Positions 45,886 through 55,510 of a DNA stretch of 64,000 nucleotides are shown piece by piece. The position numbers and the translations under genes were made by a program. Source of the stretch: Mycoplasma zalophidermidis (GTDB lineage Bacteria; Bacillota_I; Bacilli_A; Mycoplasmatales; Metamycoplasmataceae). Every line of letters begins with the position of its first letter. The stretch's first letter is position 1. The stretch spans positions 1 to 64,000 of the forward strand of contig NZ_JAHMHK010000001.1 in the NCBI RefSeq assembly GCF_018913985.1. Direction: 5' to 3'. The notes under the pieces are model-generated. The model saw nothing but the letters and a program-made list of their open reading frames with translations. It did no database searches and was not told the DNA's origin.

Positions 45886-46711
45886 TTTGTTTTCTTTTAT
45901 GATGAATAAAATATTTATATAATCCACCATTTTTATGTTTTGGAGCCACTTCATCAGCCAGAGCTTTCAATTGACTAGTTGCATTACCCATAGCTACCAA
46001 TTTTCCAACGTAACCTTTAAGACATGCATCGGACATTGAATCTCCAATATGCACAGCATCAGATAAATCAATTCCCTTTAATTTACAGTACTCTACTGTT
46101 GCAATAGCTTTGTTAGTTGATATGTCTGTTATTTCAACAATAAAGTTTCGGTTAGCAGCATAAGCATTAACTTGATCCGGGTAAAGTTCTTGAATTTCTT
46201 TTATGATGCGTTTCGTTTTAAAAAAACTTTTCAAAACAAACGCAATTTTAGTGATATTTCTATGTTTGCTAATGTCAAAATCTTTATTAATTGATATTGT
46301 ATTCATTCATTTTTTAAAAAACAAATTGCCTAAACAATGTTGAAGTTTGTTTTGCACATATAAGTGTTCCCCGTTTGAATCATAAACAACAAAAACGACT
46401 TTGCGCTTAGTAGCGTAATTGACAATATTATTAACAGCTTTATCTCTAATATTGATATAAGTAGCTAATTTACGGTCAATATAAACTTCTGCACCTGAGG
46501 AACAAATAATATCATCAATTGACAATTGTTTCATTGCTTGTTGAACTCGCATATCTGTATAAGAACGACCAGTTGAAAAAACAACATTAGCAAAATTCTG
46601 CATAATTAAAATAGCGCTTTGATTGCGATAAGAGATTCTCGTAATGCCATGTTGGTCAAATAATGTTCCATCAAGGTCAATGAAATATGTAGGTTTACTT
46701 GTGTTTTTCAT
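45881..46711 (-). CDS. HAD superfamily hydrolase (Cof/type IIB)
   Basis: A 276-aa sugar-phosphate-type phosphatase. Motif I is FIDLDGTLFDQHG with the nucleophile Asp near residue 12; motif II is VVFSTGRSY; motif IV is VHIGDSMSDACLKGYVGKL near residue 228, followed by VAMGNATSQLKALADEVA. The lysine motif III lies near STNKAIATVEYCKLKG. A TGA Trp joins the two halves at about residue 135. The perfect TATAAT at 46719-46724 is 7 bases from the ATG and there is no Shine-Dalgarno site, so the mRNA is probably leaderless. Substrate unknown. Confidence 0.9.
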
Positions 46712-46718
46712 TCTATCT

Positions 46719-46724
46719 ATTATA
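46719..46724 (-). promoter_or_regulatory. -10 box giving a leaderless HAD mRNA
   Basis: TATAAT on the minus strand, 7 bases before the ATG. Confidence 0.5.
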
Positions 46725-46788
46725 AATTATTATAAACAAATGCAAAATAATGGAGCAACTATCAATTTAGCTAAAAAAGCATAAAAAA

Positions 46789-46893
46789 AATAGCAGCTCC
46801 CTATTTTCCCATCTCTGGTATCGTCGGCACTACAAGGCTTAACTACTGAGTTCGGAATGGTATCAGGTGATCCCTTGCGCTATAACCACTATT
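46789..46893 (-). rRNA. rrf: 5S ribosomal RNA, copy A
   Basis: The minus strand reads AATAGTGGTTATAGCGCAAG, then the loop-B/C signature CATTCCGAACTCAGTAGTTA, and ends GGGAGCTGCTATT. The ends pair over 8 bp (AATAGTGG with CTGCTATT, two G-U), which sets the limits. The T-rich tail after it serves as terminator. It is far from any 16S/23S gene and has two almost identical sisters at 53600 and 54451. Confidence 0.9.
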
Positions 46894-46974
46894 AATATAG
46901 TACTATTTTTTATAATATTTCAAAATATTTTTTTGTTTTTTTAATATCTGAATTTTAGAAAACAAATCATAATA

Positions 46975-49900
46975 TTACTTATTTTTTTTCTTACACTTTT
47001 TAGTAATCAAAATAGTAATGATAATTAAAACTCCTAAAACTGGTATAAATATCAAATATAAATAATTCTTATTAAAATTATTTTTTATTTTTTTGTTTAG
47101 TTTATCGTCATTATTTATACGATACTCGGAATGACTGATTTGTTTATTGGAATTTTTAATCTGTTTTGCTGGTATTTGCTTAATTTCTTTTAAATTATTA
47201 TTTGTGCTATTTCTGATAGAGTTATCAATTATTTTTTTTGTTTTTATGGCGCTGTAGGCCTTTAAAGGTATTTTTGCCTCAATTTTGTTTTTATTGACAT
47301 CATTCTCATGTTTGGTTTGAACTATTGAATTGGTTTTATCATTTGAATTGTTTTCGTCAATAACATCTATAATCTTATTCGCATTATTATTAACCCTTAT
47401 ATTCGAAATTAAATAATTTTTTTGCTCTGTTAAATTTTTATATGAAGCATCATAAAAAATATTAATACTTTTGTTTTCAATGTTTTTATTAATTGATTTA
47501 ATTGAAATATTTAATTCTTTACCATTTATTATATTTATATCTCCAATATTTATATCTTTTAATAATAATTCGGATGGAACCTCAAACTTCACTCTCGATA
47601 ATAAATCGCTAAACTTATTTGATATAAACATATCACCGGCTTTTGATATGTCTTGAAATGAATTAAGCGACCTTTTTTTAATTTCGTCTATCGGCGTTGA
47701 ATCTAAATTAATATTACTTAAAATTAATTTATAAGTTTTCATTTCTTTGATAAATAAACTCACATTAGCAATAAATTCATCAAAAGCATAGCGATTGACA
47801 AGATTCAAATAACCATTAATTTTGTTAATCAATTCTGCTGCGTCATTGAGATTTTTATTACGTACTTTTGTTTCTATATCAATTTTATTTGAAATTGATT
47901 TTTCAATAGTTTTATTAATGGAGTCGATTGCATTATCGTATCATAATAAATTATTAATATCTACATTACTATATTTTTTTATAGCTAAATTCAACTCATT
48001 AATTATTGCTGAGTAAATCGGTTTATCCATAGATTTAATGAGTTCGTTAGCTTTGGCTATTTCATCATTTAATGCTTGTTTTTTAGTCGAAACCTCTTTT
48101 AAGTAATTAAACTTATTGATATTAATAAAATCGTTTATTAATTGTGATTTCGAAACAGTAAAATCGTTGGACTTAATAATATAATCAATAGATAATGTAC
48201 CATTAACATCGTCAGGTGTAAGACTTAAATTAGTAACTATAAAACTTTCATTGTTATTCAATTTAATTAAATCATCACTTCTTATTTTACTTGGAAGTTG
48301 ATTATGTTTATTTTCGGGAATTGCAAAAGAGAATTCTTGAACAAAATTATTGAATACTTTATTTTTTTCTTTGTAGGTATTAACCAATTCATCAATTATT
48401 AATATATATTGATTTATTAACTTATTTAGCTCAGAAGTTGCTTGAACAATATCTTGTAAACTGGCACTTAATTCAATTTTGTTATTCCTTACTTTTTCAA
48501 TGATTTCTTTAAATGTTTGATTTAGAATGTTTCCCGGATTCTCGTGTTTTGTTAAACTTGAAAATTCATCAAGAGTAAGTAAATAATTATTAAACACTTT
48601 TTCTTTTTGTTTTTCATTTTTAAATTTTTTAGAACTTTCAATTAAATCAATAATTGAAAGTCTAAATTTTGTAATTTCATCGTTCAGTAATTCAGGATCG
48701 GTGGAATTTATTATTGAATTATTTAAAGAATCAAATTTTTCTTTAAATTCGGTTTTACTTTTTTCATAATTACTGATATATTCACTTTGACTATATATGT
48801 TTTCGTGTTGTTTGATTAATCTTTTTGCGATATTAATAGAATCTAATAAGCCTAAGTAATTGTTTTTAATCTGAGTATATGATTCTTTCGATAATGACCC
48901 TTTAAGTTCATTGATAACCTTTTTAAACTGAGTTTTTGAAAAACTTTTAAATGTTTTTTCGTCGCTTAATGGTCTATTAACATCTGCTTCTAAATCAAAA
49001 TTTGTTTTTAATTCCTTGAATTCCTTGAATTTTCTTACTAAGGATAGGTTCTTTTTGAAAATTTGTTTTTCAAATTCGTACAATTTTGATGATTTTGTAA
49101 TCAAATTGTTAAAATCCATGAACATTGTATCAATATTGAAAATATTGTTATATTTACTTAATTTTTTGATGTAATCATCAATTTTGTCAGATTCTATAAA
49201 ATGTGTCATTTCAGAATTAATTGTTGATAGCAAGTTTTTAAGTTCTTTTTGTTCAGTTGAATCCAAATACCCAAAACCTTTAATAGTATCAAGGTTATTA
49301 AATTTGTCTTTTTGAATAGTTAACTCATTCATTTTATAATCTAGAGTTTGAAAATTCAAAAAAATGCTTTTAATTTCTTTTTCATTTAAAGTATCAGAAA
49401 TTTGACGCAATAACTCTCTTGATTGGTGTAAATTCAAATTTTTTAATGATTTTATTTTTTTGGCATAATCAACCAAAATTAATGAGTTAATTTCTTTATT
49501 AATTTCCTTAGTACTTAAATCAGTATAAATTTCTAAAGAATCTAATTTTTCTTTCAAAATTTTTCTGTGGCCGGCAATAATTGATTGGGAATCGTTGAAA
49601 GTATTTAAAACTTTATTATAAATTTTTGTTGAATTAGAAATAGACAACTCGATTTCATTTAAAGCCGATATTTTTTCCTTTATGAATTGTGAATTCAATA
49701 CCTTTAGATTATTATCATTTATCACATTATTAGTTTCCTCAATGAGTTTCGAATAAGATCTTTTATCGGGTGAGTTTAAGTTAAAATAATTTTTCTTCTT
49801 AAAATTATCAGAATCTCTAATTAGTTTTTTTAGCAAATTTAATTGGATTTTAAAAGATTCAGATTGATTAATAATTAAATCCGGGTTGAAAGAATCGTCA

Positions 49901-52038
49901 ATAATTTTTTCCTTTATCTCATTCATAAAATGAGGCAGAAGAACTTCATTTTCACCTTTAAAATATTGATTATACACGGATAAAGTTTTATTTATTTTTT
50001 TTACTTGTGATATTAATGAACTTAAATAGTTATACATCTGATTGCTCAAGTTTCTAGCTAAAATCATTGTATTATTTGAATTATCATTACTTATTAATTC
50101 ATTAAATATTTTATTTGGCTTCTCTATTCCATTGGTTAACTTCTCTATTCAATATGATTTTGCAAAATTATAATCCTGATAATTATTTTCAAAGTCTGAT
50201 TTTATTTTTAATAAATTCAATGATTCAAAGTCATTTATGATTGCTGGTAAATATTTACTTATTCATCTATATTTTTTTAATTTATTCGAAAAATCAACCA
50301 GTTGACTAGATGTAATCACTTTATCATTTTCGGTATCAAAAATATTCTTCAATTTCGTTCTAATTTCATTCGTAAAGTTTCTTATTTTGCTTGCATTTTG
50401 TTCATTAAATATTGAACTTAAATTATCTATTTTAAGTTCAATTTGGCTATCAGAAAAATTGGCCAAATCATCAATAAGTATTTCCATTAGTTTAGATATT
50501 GAATGTCATTTAGAATTAATATCATCAAATTCTAATCTCGCATTAGTTTGTGTTCTTTTTAAACTTTGAATTTTTTTTATGAATTTTTCATCAATATAAT
50601 TGTAGATTTGAGGATATTCTTGTTCATAATATCTCTGAATAGATTTAATTTCGGCAACTAAATCTAGTTTTTCATGTAATAAATCATCTCTTAAAATTTT
50701 AATTGATAACTCATTTTCGTTATATTTTTTCGGGTTATATCAACCATCATTTGGAGTTAATTTATATGTAACAATTTTTAATTTGTTGGCTAAATTAAAA
50801 TGAAAGTTAGAACCTAAATCAATAATCAATTCATTTGAATTGAATTCTTTTGGAACAGTTATTTTTTTAATTGTGTGCTCATCGACTATTATCTCAAATA
50901 TTGCGTTTTTATAGCAAGATGGATTATCTGATGTATCTATTATAATTTTATTATCGCCTTCAAAAACACTTTTAGCTGAAATTTTATTCATCAAAGGGCC
51001 TAATCCACCATTATTTATATAATCATCTTTATAATTAAAATTTGTACGATATACCGACTGAATTAATGCAGGACCTGGATAGTCCATATAAACAATACCA
51101 AGGGTACCTAAGTCATTATGTTTATTTAATCACTTATTGACGGCAGGATTGACTTGTTGAGAAGATGAAAATGGTCTTCATCCACTCGCCATAGACATAA
51201 AATTTACATGTAATGTTGCATCTAGATTACTACGTTTGTTTGCATTTTCCATCGCTTGGGTAATATATTTAACTTTTTCGTCTATAGAATTTATACCATT
51301 ATAATTATCTTGAATAGTTTGTTCAGAGGCAATAAATTTATACATAAATCCACCTCTTGGATTAGTATTAACTTTATGATGCCAATGGTTCAATATTACG
51401 ATTTTACCTCTAAATTTATCAACATTAAACCCTTCTTTTGAAAGTTCTCAAAACGATTTACCATCTGGATTGTATAAATACTTCTTAAATTCATCAAGAA
51501 CATCATTATAAATTTTATTTGCGCCCTGTGCTTGTCATTGTTTATCCACATTGAAGTATTCGTCTTTTACTCTGGCTACAATAAATTCAGTTGGATGTTT
51601 ATCTAAAAAACTGGCAAAGTCACGAATTGCATCTCTAAATACTTGATTTGAATTAACTGGACCATGAACCAATTTTCCATCATTTTGCATTCTTAAATCA
51701 AACGCACGAATTCCGATTTTTAATTGGTCATGGAAATTGTAATATTGAGTCAATGCATATTGTCAACCAAAAGCATATGAAATACCGTATCCATTGTACA
51801 TCGATGAGTCATGCGTACCCGGAATACTTAAAGAAAAAAAGCTTTTATTATCAGGTATTTGCGACATTCAATCACTTGCTTGTACATTGTTAATATCATT
51901 AACTACGCCACTATCAGCAACGTAGGTTAGGTTACTATTTTTGTGTAAGTTTTTATCTATTGAGTCATTTATATTCATAGCAACACCGGCAATAGAAGCA
52001 ATCAGTATTGGACTAATCAGTAACAGTCTTTTTTTCAT
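46975..52038 (-). CDS. Giant surface-anchored protein with PI-PLC X domain
   Basis: A 1,687-aa protein in one code-4 frame. The signal peptide (MKKRLLLISPILIASIAGVA) has no lipobox. Residues about 55-330 are a phosphatidylinositol-specific phospholipase C X domain: SIPGTHDSS with His76, GIRAFDLRM with Asp114 and Arg116, and LVHG with His125, i.e. the full catalytic set. After about residue 430 come some 1,000 residues of Lys/Asn/Glu-rich helical coiled-coil sequence. The C-terminus has a membrane helix (about 1658-1679, YLIFIPVLGVLIIITILI) and a basic tail KKCKKKNK, so it is likely surface-displayed. It may cleave PI or GPI anchors of host cells; this is inferred from the domain. AGGAGG lies 5 bases before ATG. 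Confidence 0.88.
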
Positions 52039-52098
52039 AACACCTCCTGAATTCAAGCTGAAGAACAATTTTATTCTTTTTTGGAAAGAAAAAAATAA

Positions 52099-52153
52099 CA
52101 AGGAATATCCTTGAACTAAATCATTATACAACTACTAATCATAAAATATACAA
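52099..52153 (-). promoter_or_regulatory. Promoter and 5'-end hairpin of the PI-PLC gene
   Basis: On the minus strand TTGTAT (52148-52153), an 18-base spacer and TATAAT (52124-52129) make a good promoter. CAAGGA-ATA-TCCTTG (52099-52113) would lie within the first 20-30 nt of the RNA and is followed by a T-rich run, so it could stabilise the 5' end or act as an early attenuator. Confidence 0.45.
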
Positions 52154-52223
52154 TTAATTTTCCAAATAAATAGAAAAACAAATTGAAGCGGTCAATTGAA
52201 ACAAAATTATCCCTAAATGTTTG

Positions 52224-52919
52224 TTAAATTATCTTTAAGAGTGTTTTCTGATGATTATTCAGTTCAATTAAAGAGCCCAATTTTAAATTATTTGGTAGTT
52301 CTAAATCACCAAATTTGATTCTTTTTAAATAAATAACATTGAAACCAAAATAACTCATCATTTGTTTTACCTGATGATATTTTCCTTCATAAATAGTCAG
52401 TTCGCATTGTCTGTTATTTAAAAACTTAAAATCATATTCCGTTACCTCATAACCATCAATTTTTATAGAATCAGAATGCTTACGTATTTTTTCATCAAAA
52501 TCTTTATCAATTTCAAGAAAGTATGTTTTAGGAATGTGATTTTGTGGCTTTAATATCCAATTAGTTCACTTACCGTCATCGGTTATTATTAATAATCCCT
52601 CAGTATCTTTATCCAGTCTTCCAACACTGAAATATTGTGTAGGCTTTAAATCAAACAAATCAAAAATTGTTTTTGCTCTAAAATCGCTGTTGGCACACAA
52701 ATACCCCGAAGGTTTATTAAACATATAATAGTGATATTTCTCGTATTTAATTTCACTATCACAAACCTTAATGATATCTTTAACGGGGTCAACTTTAACT
52801 ATTTTATTTATAATTTTACCGTTTACGGTTATCATCCCTTTTTTTAATAATCTGACAATATCTTTGCGAGAATATTGTGTGGAATGACAAATAAATTTTT
52901 CTAACCTAATTTTGTTCAT
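52224..52919 (-). CDS. rsuA: RsuA-type 16S rRNA pseudouridine synthase
   Basis: A 231-aa enzyme. The N-terminal S4-like RNA-binding part (RLEKFICHSTQYSRKDIVRL) is followed by the RsuA/RluB/E/F catalytic core: the GRLDKDTEGLLIITDDG motif contains the catalytic Asp, and YEGKYHQVKQMMSYFG is the second conserved block. In RsuA the enzyme makes pseudouridine 516 in 16S rRNA. Size and the short S4 domain favour RsuA over RluB. ATG at 52919 is preceded by GTGAGGT. One or two TGA Trp codons. Confidence 0.88.
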
Positions 52920-52951
52920 ACTTACCTCACATGAATTTTGATGCTCTCAAT

Positions 52952-53545
52952 TTATGAATTGTTCTCCATGGTGCTCTTATTTATAAAATTTAAAACTTTG
53001 ACATAGTCTTTACGGTCAAAAGCTAAATACAATTCATTAATTGAATGATTCAAATAATTTATTAATTCTCCAGGAAGTTTATTCTCCGGAAATTTTTCGA
53101 TTAATGATAAATGTTCGCTATTGCTTCAAATTACTTGATTATTTTGATTGATGTCAAATGGTATTTGAGTTTTAGCAAGAATTCCACCATTATTTAAGGA
53201 AAAGAATTTAGTGTTTTCTCCACCAACATATACCAGGAATTTTTTCTCAAAGAATTTTTTGTTAAAAATACTTGAAATTTTTAATACATTAATATTATCT
53301 GCTCAATCAGATTCAAGAGATTCAGTTTGAATAAATTTATCATAAATATAGTAATTATTAAAAACTTGGGTAGCACTTAAATCATTTTCAATGAGAATTA
53401 ATTGATTATTATTTGAAGATAATTTTAAAAAGTCAATATAAGTATAGGTTTTTATCTCGTTGCGAATTGTTTCTGACTTTTGACATGAAACTGTCGACAT
53501 AACTGACGGTGCAACAATACTAGTAGCTAATAAAATTTTCTTCAC
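52952..53545 (-). CDS. Small lipoprotein, function unknown
   Basis: A 197-aa predicted lipoprotein starting with GTG at 53545, behind GGAGGT. The signal MKKILLATSIVAPSVMSTV ends in the lipobox MSTVSC with Cys21 as the lipid anchor. The mature part has no recognised domain; it is rich in Asn, Ile and Lys. Two or three TGA Trp codons. It ends 33 bases before the rsuA start on the same strand, so the two may be co-transcribed. An out-of-frame ATG overlaps the GTG, so GTG is preferred for frame reasons. Confidence 0.7.
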
Positions 53546-53599
53546 ATTACCTCCAAAACTACTATTTAATTATACATATCTCAAAAAAAGCATAAAAAA

Positions 53600-53704
53600 A
53601 ATAGCAGCTCCCTATTTTCCCATCTCTGGTATCGTCGGCACTACAAGGCTTAACTACTGAGTTCGGAATGGTATCAGGTGATCCCTTGCGCTACAACCAC
53701 TGAT
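53600..53704 (-). rRNA. rrf: 5S ribosomal RNA, copy B
   Basis: Near-identical to the 5S gene at 46789 over about 105 bases, the clearest change being CTACAACC for CTATAACC on the plus strand. It shares with copy C at 54451 about 40 bases of upstream flank, including the probable promoter region, which points to a local duplication. Confidence 0.9.
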
Positions 53705-54450
53705 AATATTCTATAATAAAATTATAAAATGCCAAATAAATTTTGCTTTTTTTGTGCAATTAATATACATCTAAATATTAATTTTCCACTAAATTAAATC
53801 AGGATGAAAAAACACAATTTTTAGACTGTATTGAGATGCCAGATGTTAAAGAAATATCGGCAGACGCCTTCTAGAAAACCATATTTCTTGCGAAATTAAC
53901 TAAAGCCAACTCAGGAATTACACCATTATGAATGATATGATGATTTCTGATGAATAAGCTAAAGGTATAATTACTTTACTTGAGGAAATAAAAATTATTC
54001 CAGATTTACATTTTGATTTAACGATAACTTGACACATATTGTTATACATATATTTCACGCTTTCCATAATTGTTTGAACTTAGCTAGCGTCGTGAGCCAA
54101 AAGCAACTAAGATTGGTGATCCGCCCATTTAAAAATATTGGGTCCCTTATTGAATATTGAATTACCATAAGAAATCGAGATAGGTAAAAAAGTTTTTGGT
54201 AAATAAAAACATTAGCAAAAATAACTGCTCATTATAGTTTAGGGAATTTATTAATTAATCCCAAACTTGAAAAAAAGATTAATTTCGAATCACGACTATT
54301 CGTTTTTCATTGGTTAGACTGCCCTCGTGGCGCTATTTGTGTATAAAAAAGGTAGCAAAATTTAGGTTGAATCTTTTTTTAAATCAACATTAATTTGACT
54401 AAGGTACATACTATTTTTTAAACTCTTGAATTTTCAAAAAAGCATAAAAA
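53705..54450. other. Decayed stretch between two 5S genes
   Basis: No intact gene. Patches of coding-like sequence appear on the plus strand, for example MPDVKEISADAF and KGIITLLEEIKIIPDLHFD, interrupted by several stops and frame changes; the base mix is less AT-rich than true spacer (for example around 54070-54130). It looks like an old gene remnant or inserted DNA. No family was recognised. Confidence 0.35.
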
Positions 54451-54555
54451 AATAGCAGCTCCCTATTTTCCCATCTCTGGTATCGTCGGCACTACAAGGC
54501 TTAACTACTGAGTTCGGAATGGTATCAGGTGATCCCTTGCGCTATAACCACTGAT
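54451..54555 (-). rRNA. rrf: 5S ribosomal RNA, copy C
   Basis: Third 5S copy, identical to copy A in the body where I compared them, and sharing flanking AAAAAGCATAAAAA sequence with both. It lies just downstream of the tRNA pair on the same strand. Confidence 0.9.
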
Positions 54556-54621
54556 ATTATTTTATAATAAAATTTTAAAATACCAAATAAATTTATCATT
54601 TTTTACATATAAATCTATCGG

Positions 54622-54647
54622 TAAAAAAAATAAGCCAACGGCTTATT
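54622..54647 (-). terminator. Terminator of the tRNA-Leu/tRNA-Lys unit
   Basis: AATAAGCC and GGCTTATT (54629-54647) form a stem followed on the minus strand by a T-run. Confidence 0.75.
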
Positions 54648-54666
54648 AATGGTCAATTTCTTGACA

Positions 54667-54742
54667 TGGTACGCCCTAGGGGATTCGAACCTCTGACCCA
54701 ATGGTTAAAAGCCATTTGCTCTACCTGCTGAGCTAAGGGCGC
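54667..54742 (-). tRNA. tRNA-Lys (anticodon TTT)
   Basis: The minus strand starts GCGCCCTTAGCTCAGCAGG, forms the anticodon stem-loop with CTTTTAA (TTT), has the T-loop GGTTCGAATCC and ends AGGGCGT plus ACCA with CCA encoded. Acceptor stem pairs fully with one G-U. It follows tRNA-Leu on the same strand after 28 bases that contain a GACC/GGTC hairpin. Confidence 0.95.
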
Positions 54743-54770
54743 ATCTTCTTATGGAGACCTTTCGGTCATC

Positions 54771-54857
54771 TGGTACCCAGAACTGGACTTGAACCAGCAC
54801 GGTGTTACCACCGAGGGATTTTAAGTCCCTTGCGTCTACCTATTCCGCCACCTGGGC
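54771..54857 (-). tRNA. tRNA-Leu (anticodon TAA)
   Basis: An 87-base type II tRNA with a long variable arm (CGGTGGTAACACCG). The sequence begins GCCCAGGTGGCGGAATAGG, has anticodon loop CTTAAAA (TAA), T-loop GGTTCAAGTCC and an encoded CCA. First gene of the two-tRNA unit. Confidence 0.95.
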
Positions 54858-54882
54858 AATTTCATTTGAAAATTGCTATTTA

Positions 54883-54910
54883 ATTATAAGACATTTTATA
54901 AATGAACAAA
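54883..54910 (-). promoter_or_regulatory. Promoter of the tRNA-Leu/tRNA-Lys unit
   Basis: On the minus strand TTTGTT (54905-54910) and TATAAT (54883-54888) are spaced 16 bases apart and lie 25 bases before the tRNA-Leu 5' end. Confidence 0.5.
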
Positions 54911-55077
54911 ATATTTTTTAATTTTTTTTATTTGTTAATATCAACAGAAATTAACTAAATTATTTTAACATATTTTATGATCAAAATAAAATAAATTAAG
55001 GTTTTAAGATCAAATATTTTATGATAAAAAAATATTTATTTTCTTTGAATTATTTTTTTTCATGCTAGAATGTATAT

Positions 55078-55170
55078 CGTAACTTACGTTACAATAAAAG
55101 TGTTAAACCTTTTCATATCTTAATTTATTTTTTATACATCCTAACAACCGAAATCATAATATGGTTGTTT
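55078..55170 (+). ncRNA. Candidate small RNA
   Basis: TTTGAA (55044-55049), 16 bases, then TAGAAT (55066-55071) resembles a promoter, and AACAACC/GGTTGTT followed by TTTTTT at about 55142-55170 is a strong plus-strand terminator with no gene upstream of it on that strand. Inside is a GTAAC/GTTAC hairpin near 55079-55092. No known RNA signature was recognised. Confidence 0.35.
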
Positions 55171-55285
55171 TTTTATATCTTTTTGACTGATACAACTATA
55201 AATAACACGTATAGGAAATTTTAGGTTATTCTAGATTTTGAATATTATGGTGATGTATATTTGTAAAAAAATGACTAATAATATA

Positions 55286-55318
55286 AAAAAATAAAAATAA
55301 GCCACCGGTTGGCTTATT
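55286..55318 (-). terminator. Terminator of tRNA-Lys (CTT)
   Basis: AATAAGCC (55296-55303) and GGCTTATT (55311-55318) form a stem followed on the minus strand by TTTATTTTTT. Confidence 0.7.
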
Positions 55319-55339
55319 TTTGCGATCAATTTCTTGATT

Positions 55340-55415
55340 TGGTACGCCCTAGAGGGTTCGAACCTCTGACCCAATGGTTAAGAGCCATTTGCTCTACCGG
55401 CTGAGCTAAGAGCGC
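55340..55415 (-). tRNA. tRNA-Lys (anticodon CTT)
   Basis: The minus strand begins GCGCTCTTAGCTCAGCCGG, has anticodon loop CTCTTAA (CTT), T-loop GGTTCGAACCC and an encoded CCA. Most of the body equals tRNA-Lys(TTT) at 54667, so one copy probably arose from the other. Confidence 0.95.
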
Positions 55416-55479
55416 ATGTAATATTGCATATTAATTTTAGTACTTTTTTTGTAACTCGTAAACTTTTTTAATAAAAATA

Positions 55480-55503
55480 TAAAAAATAAGGCCACGCCTT
55501 ATT
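55480..55503 (-). terminator. Terminator of the str operon
   Basis: AATAAGGC-CAC-GCCTTATT followed on the minus strand by TTTTT, 8 bases after the fusA stop. Confidence 0.8.
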
Positions 55504-55510
55504 TTTTGAA

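Larger units (their letters stand above)
54858..55339. other. Intergenic region between tRNA units
   Basis: It holds the tRNA-Leu promoter, a candidate plus-strand small RNA at 55078-55170 and the tRNA-Lys(CTT) terminator at about 55286-55318. The remaining AT-rich bases show no coding frame. Confidence 0.5.

Noticed and set aside
46307-46711. Two separate HAD genes split at 46306
   Set aside because: The apparent stop is TGA, read as Trp; motifs I and IV lie in the two halves of one HAD protein.
51535-51555. TTATCCACA, a DnaA-box-like sequence
   Set aside because: A single copy within the PI-PLC coding sequence; no cluster, AT-rich unwinding region or dnaA gene near it.
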